Shown here piece by piece: positions 44,332-53,630 of a DNA stretch of 64,000 nucleotides. Each line of letters begins with the position of its first letter. Positions within the stretch are counted from its first letter, which is position 1. The DNA comes from G963663315 sp965214205. Its GTDB lineage: Bacteria; Pseudomonadota; Gammaproteobacteria; Arenicellales; Poriferihabitantaceae. The stretch spans positions 496,001-560,000 of the forward strand of contig OZ243941.1 in the NCBI GenBank assembly GCA_965214205.1, given 5' to 3'. The translations under genes were made by a program, and so were the position numbers. The notes under the pieces are model-generated. The model saw only the letters and a program-made list of their open reading frames with translations. It made no database searches and was not told the origin of the DNA.

Positions 44332-45321
44332 ATGAAAGCCCTGGTCTATACAGCCAATCAGCGAATGACCTACCGCGACGAACCGGATCCGGCCCCCGGC
44401 CAGGATGAAGCGCTGGTCTCCGTCCAATCCGTCGGCATTTGCGGTTCCGATATGCACGCCTGGATGGGGCACGACCCGCGCCGGGTACCTCCCCTGATTC
44501 TCGGGCATGAAGCCGTTGGCGTGGTATTACAAGGGAGCGAACCAGGTAAAAGGGTTGTGCTCAATCCACTCATCACCTGCGGTACATGCGATGACTGCTC
44601 AGGCGGTCGCCAGAATCTCTGCGCTCACAGGGATTTGATCGGCATGGTCCGGGCCGGGGCCTTCGCTGAACAGGTCGCCATCCCTGAACAAAACCTGATT
44701 GAAGTACCGGACGGCATGGATACCGACAAGGCGGCATTGACCGAGCCGGGCGCCACCGCGCTGCATGCGGTATCGCTCGCCGAAAAATCCAGCGCGCGCC
44801 CGATCAGTGAAGCCAGCGCTCTGGTCATCGGCGCCGGTTCGGTCGGCCTGTTGACTGCCTTGATTCTATTGGACAAGGGAGCGACGCAGGTTGATCTGGC
44901 CGAAACCAATCCATTGAGACGGCAAACGGTCATTGACCATACCGATTGCAGGGTTTTTGATCCGATCAAAACCCCGCCCCGGGAAAATCACTATGATCTG
45001 GTCTTCGATGCCGTTGGGAACGCCAAAACCCGAGATACCAGCATAGCCAGCGCCCGCCCCGGATCAATCATTGCGCACATCGGGCTGATGGACAACAAGG
45101 GCAGGATGGATGTGAGGCGTATGACCCTGCAGGAAATAACGCTGATCGGATGTTATACCTACTCTCCCCTGGATTTGCGAGTCACGCTGCGGAAGCTGCA
45201 CAGCGGGGCGCTGGGTACTCTGGACTGGATCGAGTCCCGTCCGCTTGGTGACGGGGGAGGCGCTTTCGACGAAATCCATAATGGAGATTGCGCCGCGCCC
45301 AAGGTGGTATTGCAGATTTAG
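44332..45321 (+). CDS. hpsP: Zinc-dependent alcohol dehydrogenase, probably HpsP
   Basis: A 329-residue medium-chain dehydrogenase. GICGSDMHAWMGHDP and LGHEAVGVVL give the catalytic zinc ligands, CGTCDDCSGGRQNLC the structural zinc cysteines, and VIGAGSVGLLTALI the NAD(P) site. It is the last gene of the DHPS cluster and likely works with HpsO to interconvert DHPS enantiomers. The stop is followed by a structured convergent region with cspA. Confidence 0.75.
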   Translation: MKALVYTANQRMTYRDEPDPAPGQDEALVSVQSVGICGSDMHAWMGHDPRRVPPLILGHEAVGVVLQGSEPGKRVVLNPLITCGTCDDCSGGRQNLCAHRDLIGMVRAGAFAEQVAIPEQNLIEVPDGMDTDKAALTEPGATALHAVSLAEKSSARPISEASALVIGAGSVGLLTALILLDKGATQVDLAETNPLRRQTVIDHTDCRVFDPIKTPPRENHYDLVFDAVGNAKTRDTSIASARPGSIIAHIGLMDNKGRMDVRRMTLQEITLIGCYTYSPLDLRVTLRKLHSGALGTLDWIESRPLGDGGGAFDEIHNGDCAAPKVVLQI

Positions 45322-45365
45322 CCCTGGATAGGCAATCGGGAGACGGAAAACCTGAAGCGGGTTGC

Positions 45366-45394
45366 AGACAAGCCTGTCTCCCGACAAGCTTGTC
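45366..45394. terminator. Paired palindromes between hpsP and cspA
   Basis: AGACAAGCCTGTCT (45367-45380) and the perfect GACAAGCTTGTC (45383-45394) form two adjoining hairpins, and an outer AAGCGG...CCGCTT pair can also close. The position between convergent genes suggests a bidirectional terminator, although T runs are weak (TTATTTTAT). Confidence 0.5.
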
Positions 45395-45413
45395 CGCTTA
45401 TTTTATCCAGGAT

Positions 45414-45623
45414 TTACTGGACAGGCACCACATTATTGGCGCAGGGGCCTTTCTGACCCTGCCCCACCTCGAACTCAACCTCCTGACCTTCATTAAGCGT
45501 TGCATAACCGCCGCCACTTTGAATTTCAGAATAGTGGACAAAAAGATCTTTTCCTCCTTCCTGTGGCGTGATAAATCCGAAACCCTTAGCGGCGCTGAAC
45601 CACTTGACCTTACCTTTACTCAT
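45414..45623 (-). CDS. cspA: Cold-shock protein, CspA family
   Basis: A 69-residue nucleic-acid chaperone with the RNP1 motif KGFGFIT and RNP2 DLFVHYSEI. It is a small five-stranded beta-barrel that binds single-stranded RNA and DNA. A long AT-rich leader precedes it. Of its two neighbours, the hps cluster is convergent and the hydrolase gene divergent. Confidence 0.96.
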   Translation of the reverse strand: MSKGKVKWFSAAKGFGFITPQEGGKDLFVHYSEIQSGGGYATLNEGQEVEFEVGQGQKGPCANNVVPVQ

Positions 45624-45800
45624 TTATTTTCTCTGAATTGATGGTGAATCTACATAAAATTTCCACATCCAAATTCACCGGTTTGAAGCAGAAAACAAAA
45701 ATGTGGCGATAACTCGTACCGCCAACTTGAAAGCCTGCGAACCTTAACACCTAAAGCGAAAAATTTCATAATAATTTCAAACAAATATAGCCTGAAACGG
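45624..45800 (-). promoter_or_regulatory. AT-rich cspA leader
   Basis: About 170 nt without a gene lie upstream of cspA, much of it AT-rich (for example TGAAATTATTATGAAATTTTT). Genes of this family carry a long 5' leader that changes structure with temperature. The exact start and structure were not resolved. Confidence 0.4.
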
Positions 45801-45891
45801 GGTATTTCGGCTATTATTCCAAAAAAATTGGTTTTACTTTGCACTTTAAATTGGATACTCTGCCGTTCCACCTGATTCCTGAACTGTGTCT

Positions 45892-46812
45892 ATGAACCCG
45901 GAATTTTCGCTTCGTTGCCGGAAACAGGGCGGTGGCACTCCCGCCCTGCAATACTGGGGCGCCGATTGCGAGTACGGCGTACTGCGCGATGTATTGCTTG
46001 GACCAGCCGACTTCTATCGATGGCGGGAAACCAGCTCCGTCTCGAAAAAAAGCATTCGCCGCAACTATCAGTTCGACCCGGAAATCGCCCAAAGACAACA
46101 TCGGGAAATGATTGCGGCCTATCAGTCCGCCGGAGTGACGGTGCATTTGCATGAACCGGATCCGGCGCTGCCCTACCAGATTTTCGCACGGGATTCTTCC
46201 ATGATGACCCCCTACGGCATGATCATTGCCAACATGGCGAACTGGTGGCGTCGAGGCGAAAATTTTCGTGCCATAGAGACCTGTGAGCGGCTCGGTATCC
46301 CGATCTATGATTACGTAACCGCGGGGACATTCGAGGGCGGGGATTTCAACGTGATCGAACCCGGTACCGCGCTGATCGGGTGGGAAGGCTGTGAAGGCCG
46401 GAGCCAGCGGGAAGCCGCGCTGCAACTGCAACAATGGTTTACCGCGGAAGGCTGGGAAATCATGCTGACCGATATTGATCCTTTCTACGTACATATCGAC
46501 CTGATGGTCGTGATGCTGGCGCCCAGACTCGCGGCGGTCTGCCTCGAATCAACCGACCCGGATGTGGTGAGCTGGCTGAAATCGAAAAACATCGAAATTA
46601 TATCCGTACCATTCCAGGATACGCTGGACCTCGGATGCAACGTAGTGGCTTTGGGCAATGACCGAATCCTGCTGCCGGAAAAAAGCGTCGTACTGAAAGA
46701 AAAGGCCCGCGCCCACGGCCTCGAAGTGTACGACCCGGATGTGTCGATGATTACGCCGGGAGGCGGAGGGGTCCATTGCATGTGCCAGGCATTGAGACGG
46801 GACCCCGGCTAA
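45892..46812 (+). CDS. Arginine-deiminase-fold hydrolase (DDAH/amidinotransferase family)
   Basis: A 306-residue protein of the guanidino-group-modifying fold. FARDSSMMTPYGMI holds the substrate aspartate, TFEGGDF a conserved loop, YVHIDLMVVML the catalytic histidine and GGVHCMCQALRR the nucleophile cysteine. It probably hydrolyses a guanidine compound such as methylarginine or arginine; the exact substrate is unknown. The start is ATG 45892, or GTG 45886 just upstream. The 178-bp gap to the next gene contains a TATAAT-like -10 and a CATCTG/CAGATG hairpin. Confidence 0.82.
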   Translation: MNPEFSLRCRKQGGGTPALQYWGADCEYGVLRDVLLGPADFYRWRETSSVSKKSIRRNYQFDPEIAQRQHREMIAAYQSAGVTVHLHEPDPALPYQIFARDSSMMTPYGMIIANMANWWRRGENFRAIETCERLGIPIYDYVTAGTFEGGDFNVIEPGTALIGWEGCEGRSQREAALQLQQWFTAEGWEIMLTDIDPFYVHIDLMVVMLAPRLAAVCLESTDPDVVSWLKSKNIEIISVPFQDTLDLGCNVVALGNDRILLPEKSVVLKEKARAHGLEVYDPDVSMITPGGGGVHCMCQALRRDPG

Positions 46813-46990
46813 AGCCGCTCTTCACGATCTACTCATATCGACAATATTGAAACACGGTTTCAATATAACTCGCCCTGCTGGATTTTTTTGGACTATTTTC
46901 CCATCTGATTGGGTATATAATTTTCTTTTACCGGATCATCTGTTTGTTTTCAGATGACAACACGCCGTCACTTTATTTGCGAGGCCCCCG

Positions 46991-48208
46991 ATGAAAGAAA
47001 ACTACTATCTCGACAATGCCGCCACCTCCTGGCCGAAACCTGAATGCGTATATGAGTTTATGGATCAGTTCTACCGCGGCTACGGGGTGAATCCGGGCCG
47101 CGCCGGACACGAACTGGCAGTGGAGGCCGAAAAGATGATTTCCCAGACACGCCGGTTGCTGGGACAGTTCTTCAATTTCGGTCATGACAGCAGTCGTGTG
47201 GTCTTTACCCAGAATGCCTCGGACTCACTCAACATCGCGCTATTCGGCATGCTTGAATCCGGCGACCACGTAATCAGTACCCGTGTGGAACATAATTCGG
47301 TCATCCGGCCATTGAACCATCTGGAGCGGGATCATAACGTCGCCGTCACGCGCGTAGAACATGATGAGCAGGGTTATGTCGATCCACAGGAAGTAAAAAA
47401 GGCGATTCGTCCCGAAACAAAAGTGATTGTGGTCAACCATGCTTCCAATGTGCTGGGTTCTGTTCAGGACTTGAAATCAATCGGACAGATTGCGCGCGAA
47501 GCGGAAGTGACTTTCGTGGTCGATACCTGCCAGACTGCCGGAGTTTTGACCATCGACATGCAGGACTGTTGTATTGATGTCCTGACTTTTACCGGGCACA
47601 AGGGCCTGTTTGGTCCCATGGGCATCGGTGGAATGCTGGTCAATGACGGCATCCGGATTCGTCCGGCGCGGGTAGGCGGAACCGGCGTTGATTCAATCAC
47701 CCCGTTCCAGCCTGACAACTATCCCCACCATCTTGAGGCAGGCACAGTGGCGCTGCCCGGCATTGCGGGATTGAATGCCGCGCAAAAGTGGTTCGCAGAA
47801 TTGGGCAAAAAACAACTGAATGGCTCTGGCGGGGATGCCAGCCATACGGACGCCTGCCGGGCCGCGCTGCAATATATCGAGGAGAAAGAGGTCGCTCATG
47901 TAAAGGAACTGGAAACCGCGTTCAGACACATTGAGAATGTCCGGGTCTACGGTCCTGAAGGGGACCGCCCGCGGGTTGCGACGCTGTCAATCAATATCGG
48001 CGATCTTCCCGCGGATCAGGTCGGCACGATGCTGGATGCAGATTACGCTGTATGTGTCCGGGCCGGTCTGCATTGCGCGCCACTGGTTCATCAGGATGCC
48101 AATACCGTTCCACAAAACGGAACCGTGCGGTTTTCTCCCGGATACTTCACAGACGGAGAAGACCTGGAACAGGCTATCGAGGGCGTTCAGGAACTGGCGG
48201 AGATGTGA
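46991..48208 (+). CDS. Cysteine desulfurase-like class V aminotransferase
   Basis: A 405-residue PLP enzyme. YYLDNAATSWPKP opens the fold, TRVEHNSVIRP carries the histidine above PLP, VVDTCQTAG the aspartate, and TFTGHKGLFGP the PLP lysine (K204). The catalytic cysteine is in VRAGLHCAPLVH, as in SufS-like group II enzymes. It likely draws sulfur from cysteine or acts on a related substrate; no suf or isc genes are near. It sits convergent with cysG, so a link to sulfur handling is possible but unproved. Confidence 0.85.
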   Translation: MKENYYLDNAATSWPKPECVYEFMDQFYRGYGVNPGRAGHELAVEAEKMISQTRRLLGQFFNFGHDSSRVVFTQNASDSLNIALFGMLESGDHVISTRVEHNSVIRPLNHLERDHNVAVTRVEHDEQGYVDPQEVKKAIRPETKVIVVNHASNVLGSVQDLKSIGQIAREAEVTFVVDTCQTAGVLTIDMQDCCIDVLTFTGHKGLFGPMGIGGMLVNDGIRIRPARVGGTGVDSITPFQPDNYPHHLEAGTVALPGIAGLNAAQKWFAELGKKQLNGSGGDASHTDACRAALQYIEEKEVAHVKELETAFRHIENVRVYGPEGDRPRVATLSINIGDLPADQVGTMLDADYAVCVRAGLHCAPLVHQDANTVPQNGTVRFSPGYFTDGEDLEQAIEGVQELAEM

Positions 48209-48243
48209 AATTCGGGCGTAGCCCGATTCGGTTCAACCTGAAG

Positions 48244-49629
48244 TCATTGGTTGAACCACCCCAGCTTCGAATGCAGGCTGACTACGGAGCCGACTATGGT
48301 CAGGGTTGGCGCCTGGATATTGCTTTCGACCATGACATCCGGCAGTTTTTCCAAGGCGCTGATATACACGCGTTGCTCCGGGGTTGTCCCTTTTTCAATG
48401 ACCGCAGCCAGCGTGTCAGGGGAACAACCATGGGCGATCAATTGCTCGCAGATTGTCGGCAACCCCTGCAAAGCCATATAAAAAACCAGCGTCTGCTCGC
48501 GGGCAATCAGATTGTCCCAGTCAAGATTGACGGATCCATTTTGCAGTTGTCCGGTTACAAAGCGCACGGATTGGGCATGATCACGATGAGTCAGCGGAAT
48601 GCCGGCATAGCTGGCGCATCCGTTCGCTGCGGTGATACCGGGAATAATCTGGAAGGGAATGTGATTCTCGGCCAGTGTTTCTATTTCCTCCCCTCCCCGG
48701 CCAAAAATAAAGGGATCACCCCCCTTCAGTCTCGCGACCCGCTTCCCCTGTCTGGCATATTGCACCAGAAGATCATTGATTTGTGTTTGCGGCAGCGTAT
48801 GCTTCGAGCGTTGCTTGCCAACATAAATCAATTCCTTGTCCTCTTCCAGTCGATCCAGGGTTTCCTGCGACACCAGTCTGTCATAAAGCACAATCTCGGC
48901 CTGCTGCAATAATCGAAACGCGCGCAGGGTCAGCAGGTCGGGATCGCCTGGTCCGGCTCCGATCAGATAAACCTCTCCACAGTCTGAAAATTCTCGGTGG
49001 TCCTCAATCGCCGCTTGCAAACGGGATTCCGCAAGCTCGATGTTACCCGATAACGCGCTTTCGGCAATATGACCATATACGACCTTGTTCCAGAAGTTTC
49101 TGCGTTCACCCGGATTTCGGATCCGTTGATTGATCTGCCGCCGATAGCGCCCGAACAGGTCCGCAAGCCGGCCGTAGCCGCTCGGGATGAACAGGTTGAT
49201 CCGGTGGCGCAGCAGGTTCGCGAACTGCGGTGAGGCGCTGCCGCTGGTAATGGCGATCTGCGTAGGCTCACGATTGATGACGGTCGGAAAAATAACATCG
49301 CACAGTGAAGAATCATCCACCACATTGACCGGGATTCCCTGTCGCTTGCCCTCCTCCGCAATTTGCCGATTGACCTCTTTGTCATTGGTCGCGGCCACCA
49401 CCAGTTTATAGTGGCGCTCAAGATCGCCGGAGCGCCAGGGTCCAAGCCGTACACTGCCATCGTTCGCCAGGATGATTTCGTTCAGCTCGGGCAGACACTC
49501 CACCGCGATGACATCCACCCTTCCCCCCGCATCCAGTACCCTCCGGGCACGTCTGAGGGCCACTTTCCCGCCGCCCGCCACCAGACAGCGGCAACCGGAA
49601 AAATTATGCATTAACGGCAGATATTTCAT
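48244..49629 (-). CDS. cysG: Siroheme synthase (trifunctional)
   Basis: A 461-residue fusion protein. The N-terminal half (about 1-200) is the precorrin-2 dehydrogenase/sirohydrochlorin ferrochelatase, with VAGGGKVALRRARRVLDAGG. The C-terminal half (about 216-461) is the uroporphyrinogen-III C-methyltransferase, with YLIGAGPGDPDLLTLRAFRLLQ, RLKGGDPFIFGRGGEE and PITHRDHAQ-type block (here LTHRDHAQSVRFVTG). It makes the siroheme of sulfite and nitrite reductases. It is 27 bp downstream of the TrpD-like gene and cotranscribed with it. Confidence 0.96.
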   Translation of the reverse strand: MKYLPLMHNFSGCRCLVAGGGKVALRRARRVLDAGGRVDVIAVECLPELNEIILANDGSVRLGPWRSGDLERHYKLVVAATNDKEVNRQIAEEGKRQGIPVNVVDDSSLCDVIFPTVINREPTQIAITSGSASPQFANLLRHRINLFIPSGYGRLADLFGRYRRQINQRIRNPGERRNFWNKVVYGHIAESALSGNIELAESRLQAAIEDHREFSDCGEVYLIGAGPGDPDLLTLRAFRLLQQAEIVLYDRLVSQETLDRLEEDKELIYVGKQRSKHTLPQTQINDLLVQYARQGKRVARLKGGDPFIFGRGGEEIETLAENHIPFQIIPGITAANGCASYAGIPLTHRDHAQSVRFVTGQLQNGSVNLDWDNLIAREQTLVFYMALQGLPTICEQLIAHGCSPDTLAAVIEKGTTPEQRVYISALEKLPDVMVESNIQAPTLTIVGSVVSLHSKLGWFNQ

Positions 49630-49656
49630 GACAGTCCCATCAGCCGGAAGAACCCG

Positions 49657-50802
49657 TTAACAACAGGCCGCCCTGAATCTTGCCAGAGCCTCACCACTGG
49701 CAATCGCCCTTGTCGCCATGGCCGCCGCCTCGCGTGAACCAGAAGCCAGCCTGAATTGTCTCAATCCGATGGCGGCACCGTAAATCAGGCTGTCACGCAT
49801 CCTGCCGGGAGTGTTGCCCAGCGCTTCGAGCCCAAGCTCAACCGTATGTTCCACAACCCCCTTCAGTATTCGGGTATTGTCACAGGATGTCTGTTCGATA
49901 TCTGCCTGAAATGCTTCAGGAATCGGTATCGCCCGCTGTTTCCGTTCGATCCCGAACTCACCGGGCGCCAATTTGTTCAGCGTCAACTCCTCACTCCCCC
50001 AACAACCGAAATAGCGGGACACCTGGCTAAGCGAAGGAATACAGCCTCCTTCAACACCGCGGACAATGGCGCTCGAATCAAATCCGGCGTGTCTGGCCAA
50101 CATCGCATAAACCGGGGGGTAAGCCTTGTGTACGAACCCGGTTACCAGATAAGTGGCGCGGGCGCCTCGCAGGGGCTGCAACACCACCTCCAGTGTGGAA
50201 ATACAGCTTCGTTTTACCATCTCATCCCGAAGCTCAACCAGTTTGTTCAGCGCGGGAATATATTGCCCCTGGTCCAGATAGCACCAGCCGGTATCCACAT
50301 GATCCAGTTTTTGCGCCGCCCCGGATGGACTCAGCTCGACCTGGACCCCTGCCGCATCCAGCGCCATCCGCGCCGTGATACCGTACTTGGGGCCGACGAA
50401 CTTCAATCCGTGTATGTAGGTCGGCAACCCACAGGCGGCGTAGACAGCTGGCAGAAACGGGGTGACCGGCAGACTGCGGGTATAACCGTTGAACGGATCA
50501 GCGACCGCCAGGATTTCCGGACTGCGGGCCGTACAGGTCCTGAGATTGCGCATCAGCGCATTGAGAACGCCGATATTCTCGGCATCGGTCTCACGCTTCA
50601 TACGTAACGCAATCAGAAACAGCGCCGTTCGCACCGGGCTGATCTGACCTTTCAGAATCATGTCCATAGCATCCTCTGCCTGCGCTTCGGTCAGAGATTT
50701 GCTCAGTTCCGGACCGGTTGCGATGAGTTGAAGATACCGCCGCATACGCGCTTGCGGAGCGATGGACGTATCCACCCCGATCTTTTCAGTGGAAGCATTC
50801 AA
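49657..50802 (-). CDS. Anthranilate phosphoribosyltransferase-like protein (TrpD2/YbiB type)
   Basis: A 381-residue protein with the TrpD fold: N-terminal helices LTEAQAEDAMDMILKGQISPVRTALFLIALRMK, then a barrel-like part. The PRPP-binding loop of true TrpD (GTGGD) is missing; the equivalent reads AVADPFNGYTRSLP. This resembles TrpD2/YbiB nucleic-acid-binding proteins rather than a tryptophan enzyme. It sits between a Sel1 gene and cysG with a 4-nt overlap to the former. The cellular role is unknown. Confidence 0.8.
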   Translation of the reverse strand: MNASTEKIGVDTSIAPQARMRRYLQLIATGPELSKSLTEAQAEDAMDMILKGQISPVRTALFLIALRMKRETDAENIGVLNALMRNLRTCTARSPEILAVADPFNGYTRSLPVTPFLPAVYAACGLPTYIHGLKFVGPKYGITARMALDAAGVQVELSPSGAAQKLDHVDTGWCYLDQGQYIPALNKLVELRDEMVKRSCISTLEVVLQPLRGARATYLVTGFVHKAYPPVYAMLARHAGFDSSAIVRGVEGGCIPSLSQVSRYFGCWGSEELTLNKLAPGEFGIERKQRAIPIPEAFQADIEQTSCDNTRILKGVVEHTVELGLEALGNTPGRMRDSLIYGAAIGLRQFRLASGSREAAAMATRAIASGEALARFRAACC

Positions 50803-51245
50803 AGCGAATCCGCCTTGTCACCAAAACCCGCCTTCCGATACCACATTTTCGCTTTTTCCAGATCCACCTCGCAACCGCGGCCTTCCTCGTACATCAAGGC
50901 CAGAGTCGCCTGCGAACCCACCAGACCCTGATTTGCGGCCTGAGTAAACCAGTAGGCCGCTTTTGCCGCATCCTGACCCACACATTCCCCTTCCATATAC
51001 ATGAACCCCAGCCCGTGCTGGGCCAGGGCAAGCGATTGTTCGGCGGCCAGCTTCATGTTTTTGAACGCCATCAGTTCATTCCGGACCACACCCAGGCCAT
51101 TTTGATGCATGATCGCCATACGGTACTGCGCTTCCGCATTACCGTCTTCCGCCAAAGGTGACAGGATACGCAGCGCCAAAGCGAAATGCTTCGACTCAAA
51201 CGCGGAAATGCCACTGCCCAGAATTACCGGAGAATCATCGTTCAT
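50799..51245 (-). CDS. Sel1-repeat protein
   Basis: About 148 residues with three Sel1-like repeats: AEAQYRMAIMHQNGLGV, ALAQHGLGFMYMEGECV, and VGSQATLALMYEEGRGC. There is no signal peptide. Such repeats make short helical scaffolds for protein contact. ATG 51245 is preferred over GTG 51254. The stop overlaps the TrpD-like start by 4 nt. Confidence 0.8.
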   Translation of the reverse strand: MNDDSPVILGSGISAFESKHFALALRILSPLAEDGNAEAQYRMAIMHQNGLGVVRNELMAFKNMKLAAEQSLALAQHGLGFMYMEGECVGQDAAKAAYWFTQAANQGLVGSQATLALMYEEGRGCEVDLEKAKMWYRKAGFGDKADSL

Positions 51246-51318
51246 ATCGCTCACAGCTTACATCGGCGCAGAGCCATCGGAAATATGGCTAATGGGATAT
51301 TCGGATCAAAAAAGTCCT

Positions 51319-51364
51319 TGACTTGGCAAAGGCAAACAAGATTAAATCAACCAAGTTGATTAAT
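51319..51364 (+). promoter_or_regulatory. Promoter and operator of the polyol operon
   Basis: TTGACT (51319-51324) and ATTAAA (51342-51347) are 17 bp apart. An inverted repeat centred on the CAA at 51353-51355 (ATCAAC...GTTGAT, extended to TTAA on the right side; 51343-51364) overlaps the -10. It is a plausible binding site for the ROK regulator encoded at the end of the operon. Confidence 0.6.
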
Positions 51365-51386
51365 TCATAAACTTCCGGGAGATAAC

Positions 51387-52697
51387 ATGAGCTTGAAGAC
51401 CACTCTTTGTGCAGTTGGCGCGGTTGCACTCGTCGCGACAGCCGGCGCTCACGCTGCCACCACCGTCACCATTGCAACCGTCAACAACGGCGACATGATC
51501 CGAATGCAGGGGCTGACAGAGGATTTCACATCCAGCAATCCCGACATCACTCTGGAATGGGTCACGCTGGAAGAGAACGTACTGCGTCAGCGTGTGACCC
51601 AGGACATTGCCACCAAAGGCGGACAGTTCGATGTGCTGACCATCGGCACCTACGAGGTTCCGATCTGGAGCAAGAACGGCTGGCTCGCATCATTGAACGA
51701 CCTGCCCGCCGGATGGGATGCCGATGACCTGCTTCCCGCGATACGCTCCGGCCTGACCGTCGATGGCGAGCTGTACGCGGCGCCGTTCTACGGGGAGAGC
51801 TCCATGGTCATGTACCGCACCGACCTGATGAAGAAAGCCGACCTCGAAATGCCCGAAGCGCCGACCTGGGACTTCATCAGGCAAGCGGCGGCAGCGATGA
51901 CGGACCGGGACAACGAGACCTACGGCGTCTGCCTCCGCGGAAAGGCCGGCTGGGGCGAGAACATGGCATTTCTGACCGCCGCCTCGAATTCCTTCGGCGC
52001 GCGCTGGTTTGACGAGAACTGGAAACCCCAGTTCGACAGCGAAGCCTGGGCCAACACGCTCAGTTTCTACATGGACCTGATGACCCGCTATGGTCCTCCG
52101 GGGGCCTCGACCAACGGATTCAACGAGAACCTGTCCCTCTTCCAGCAAGGCAAGTGCGGCATGTGGATTGATGCAACCGTGGCAGCCTCGTTCGTGACCA
52201 ACCCGAACGACTCGACAGTGGCCGACAGTGTCGGATTCGCTCTGGCTCCTGACAATGGTCTCGGCAAGCGCGGCAACTGGCTCTGGGCCTGGTCGCTGGC
52301 AATCCCGGCCGGTTCCGACTCGACGGATGCGGCAAAGAAGTTCATCGCCTGGGCGACCAGCAAGGAATACACGGCGCTCGTGGCGTCGAAAGAAGGCTGG
52401 GCTAATGTCCCGCCCGGCACCCGCACCTCGCTGTACGAGAATCCCGCTTATCTGGAGGCTGCGCCATTTGCCAGGATGACGCTGAACTCGATCAACGCGG
52501 CCAACCCGAAGCAGCCGACTGTCGACCCGGTGCCCTATACCGGTGTCCAGTTCGTCGCCATTCCGGAGTTCGCGGGTATTGCCACGCAAGTGGGCCAGGA
52601 ATTCTCGGCTGCGCTCGCTGGCCAGCAGACCGTCGAGCAGGCGCTCGAGAAGGCACAGGCCCTGACAATCGAGGAGATGGAGGCCGCCGGTTACTGA
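51387..52697 (+). CDS. smoE: Polyol ABC transporter substrate-binding protein (SmoE-like)
   Basis: A 436-residue extracellular binding protein with a signal peptide ending AGAHAATT. VTIATVNNGDMIRMQGLTEDF, DVLTIGTYEVPIWSKNGWL and GWANVPPGTRTSLYENPAY match sorbitol/mannitol-binding proteins such as Rhodobacter SmoE. Preceded by GGGAGATAAC. First gene of an operon with two permeases, an ATPase, a polyol dehydrogenase and a fructokinase. Composition is more GC-rich than the hps region. Confidence 0.9.
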   Translation: MSLKTTLCAVGAVALVATAGAHAATTVTIATVNNGDMIRMQGLTEDFTSSNPDITLEWVTLEENVLRQRVTQDIATKGGQFDVLTIGTYEVPIWSKNGWLASLNDLPAGWDADDLLPAIRSGLTVDGELYAAPFYGESSMVMYRTDLMKKADLEMPEAPTWDFIRQAAAAMTDRDNETYGVCLRGKAGWGENMAFLTAASNSFGARWFDENWKPQFDSEAWANTLSFYMDLMTRYGPPGASTNGFNENLSLFQQGKCGMWIDATVAASFVTNPNDSTVADSVGFALAPDNGLGKRGNWLWAWSLAIPAGSDSTDAAKKFIAWATSKEYTALVASKEGWANVPPGTRTSLYENPAYLEAAPFARMTLNSINAANPKQPTVDPVPYTGVQFVAIPEFAGIATQVGQEFSAALAGQQTVEQALEKAQALTIEEMEAAGY

Positions 52698-52753
52698 TGA
52701 CGGCATCAGCCTGACCGGGGCAGGCGCCGGTCCAACTCATAAGGAACTGCGTC

Positions 52754-53620
52754 ATGGCAACCCTGCATGCAAGATCCGCCGCCCGCCTGATGATGGCGCC
52801 CGCGGTTGTCCTGCTGCTTGGCTGGATGCTCGTGCCCCTGATCATGACGCTCTACTTTTCGTTCAAGCGCTACCTGCCGCTACGAGGCGGTGACCTGGGG
52901 TGGATCGGGTTCGAAAACTATGTCCGCTTTGTCACCTCAAGCTCGTTCTGGCCGAGCGTGCAGGCGACACTCATTATCGTGGGTGGCGTGCTGCTGATCA
53001 CCGTGGTTCTGGGCATCCTGCTTGCGCTCCTGCTGGATCAGCCGATGTGGGGGCAGGGTATTGTCCGCATACTGGTCATCGCGCCGTTCTTCGTGATGCC
53101 GACCGTTTCGGCGCTGGTCTGGAAGAACATGTTCATGGATCCGGTGAACGGGCTGTTTGCACATCTCTGGAAATTCTTCGGCCTGGCGCCGCTGGAATGG
53201 TTGAGTCAGGCATCACTCTTTTCCATCACCCTGATCGTCTCGTGGCAATGGCTGCCCTTCGCAACGCTGATCCTGCTGACCGCGATCCAGTCGCTGGATC
53301 GCGAGCAACTGGAAGCTGGCGAGATGGACGGCGCCCCGCCCCTGGCCCGCTTCCGCCATATCATCCTGCCGCACCTCGGTCAGGCCATTACCATCGTCAT
53401 CCTGATCCAGACGATATTCCTGTTGTCGATTTTCGCCGAAATCTTCGTGACGACACAGGGTTCATTCGGTACCCGGACGCTGACCTATCTGATCTTCCAG
53501 CGTGTGTTGGAGAGTCAGAATGTGGGTCTCGGTTCGGCCGGCGGCATCTACGCGGTCATCCTCGCCAACATTGTGGCGCTCTTCCTGATGCGCATCGTCG
53601 GCAAGAATCTGGATACGTGA
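52754..53620 (+). CDS. smoF: Polyol ABC transporter permease (SmoF-like)
   Basis: A 288-residue membrane protein with six helices. The cytoplasmic EAA loop is seen as LEAGEMDGAPPLARFRHIILPHL. LLGWMLVPLIMTLYFSFKRYLPL opens the first helix. It pairs with the next permease for sugar-alcohol import. Confidence 0.92.
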   Translation: MATLHARSAARLMMAPAVVLLLGWMLVPLIMTLYFSFKRYLPLRGGDLGWIGFENYVRFVTSSSFWPSVQATLIIVGGVLLITVVLGILLALLLDQPMWGQGIVRILVIAPFFVMPTVSALVWKNMFMDPVNGLFAHLWKFFGLAPLEWLSQASLFSITLIVSWQWLPFATLILLTAIQSLDREQLEAGEMDGAPPLARFRHIILPHLGQAITIVILIQTIFLLSIFAEIFVTTQGSFGTRTLTYLIFQRVLESQNVGLGSAGGIYAVILANIVALFLMRIVGKNLDT

Positions 53621-53630
53621 GGGGCAGAGC

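Noticed and set aside
49657..50802. Anthranilate phosphoribosyltransferase of tryptophan synthesis
   Set aside because: The PRPP loop GTGGD is missing and there are no other trp genes.
51690..52706. Long leftward frame opposite smoE
   Set aside because: smoE has a signal peptide and family motifs; the opposite frame does not.
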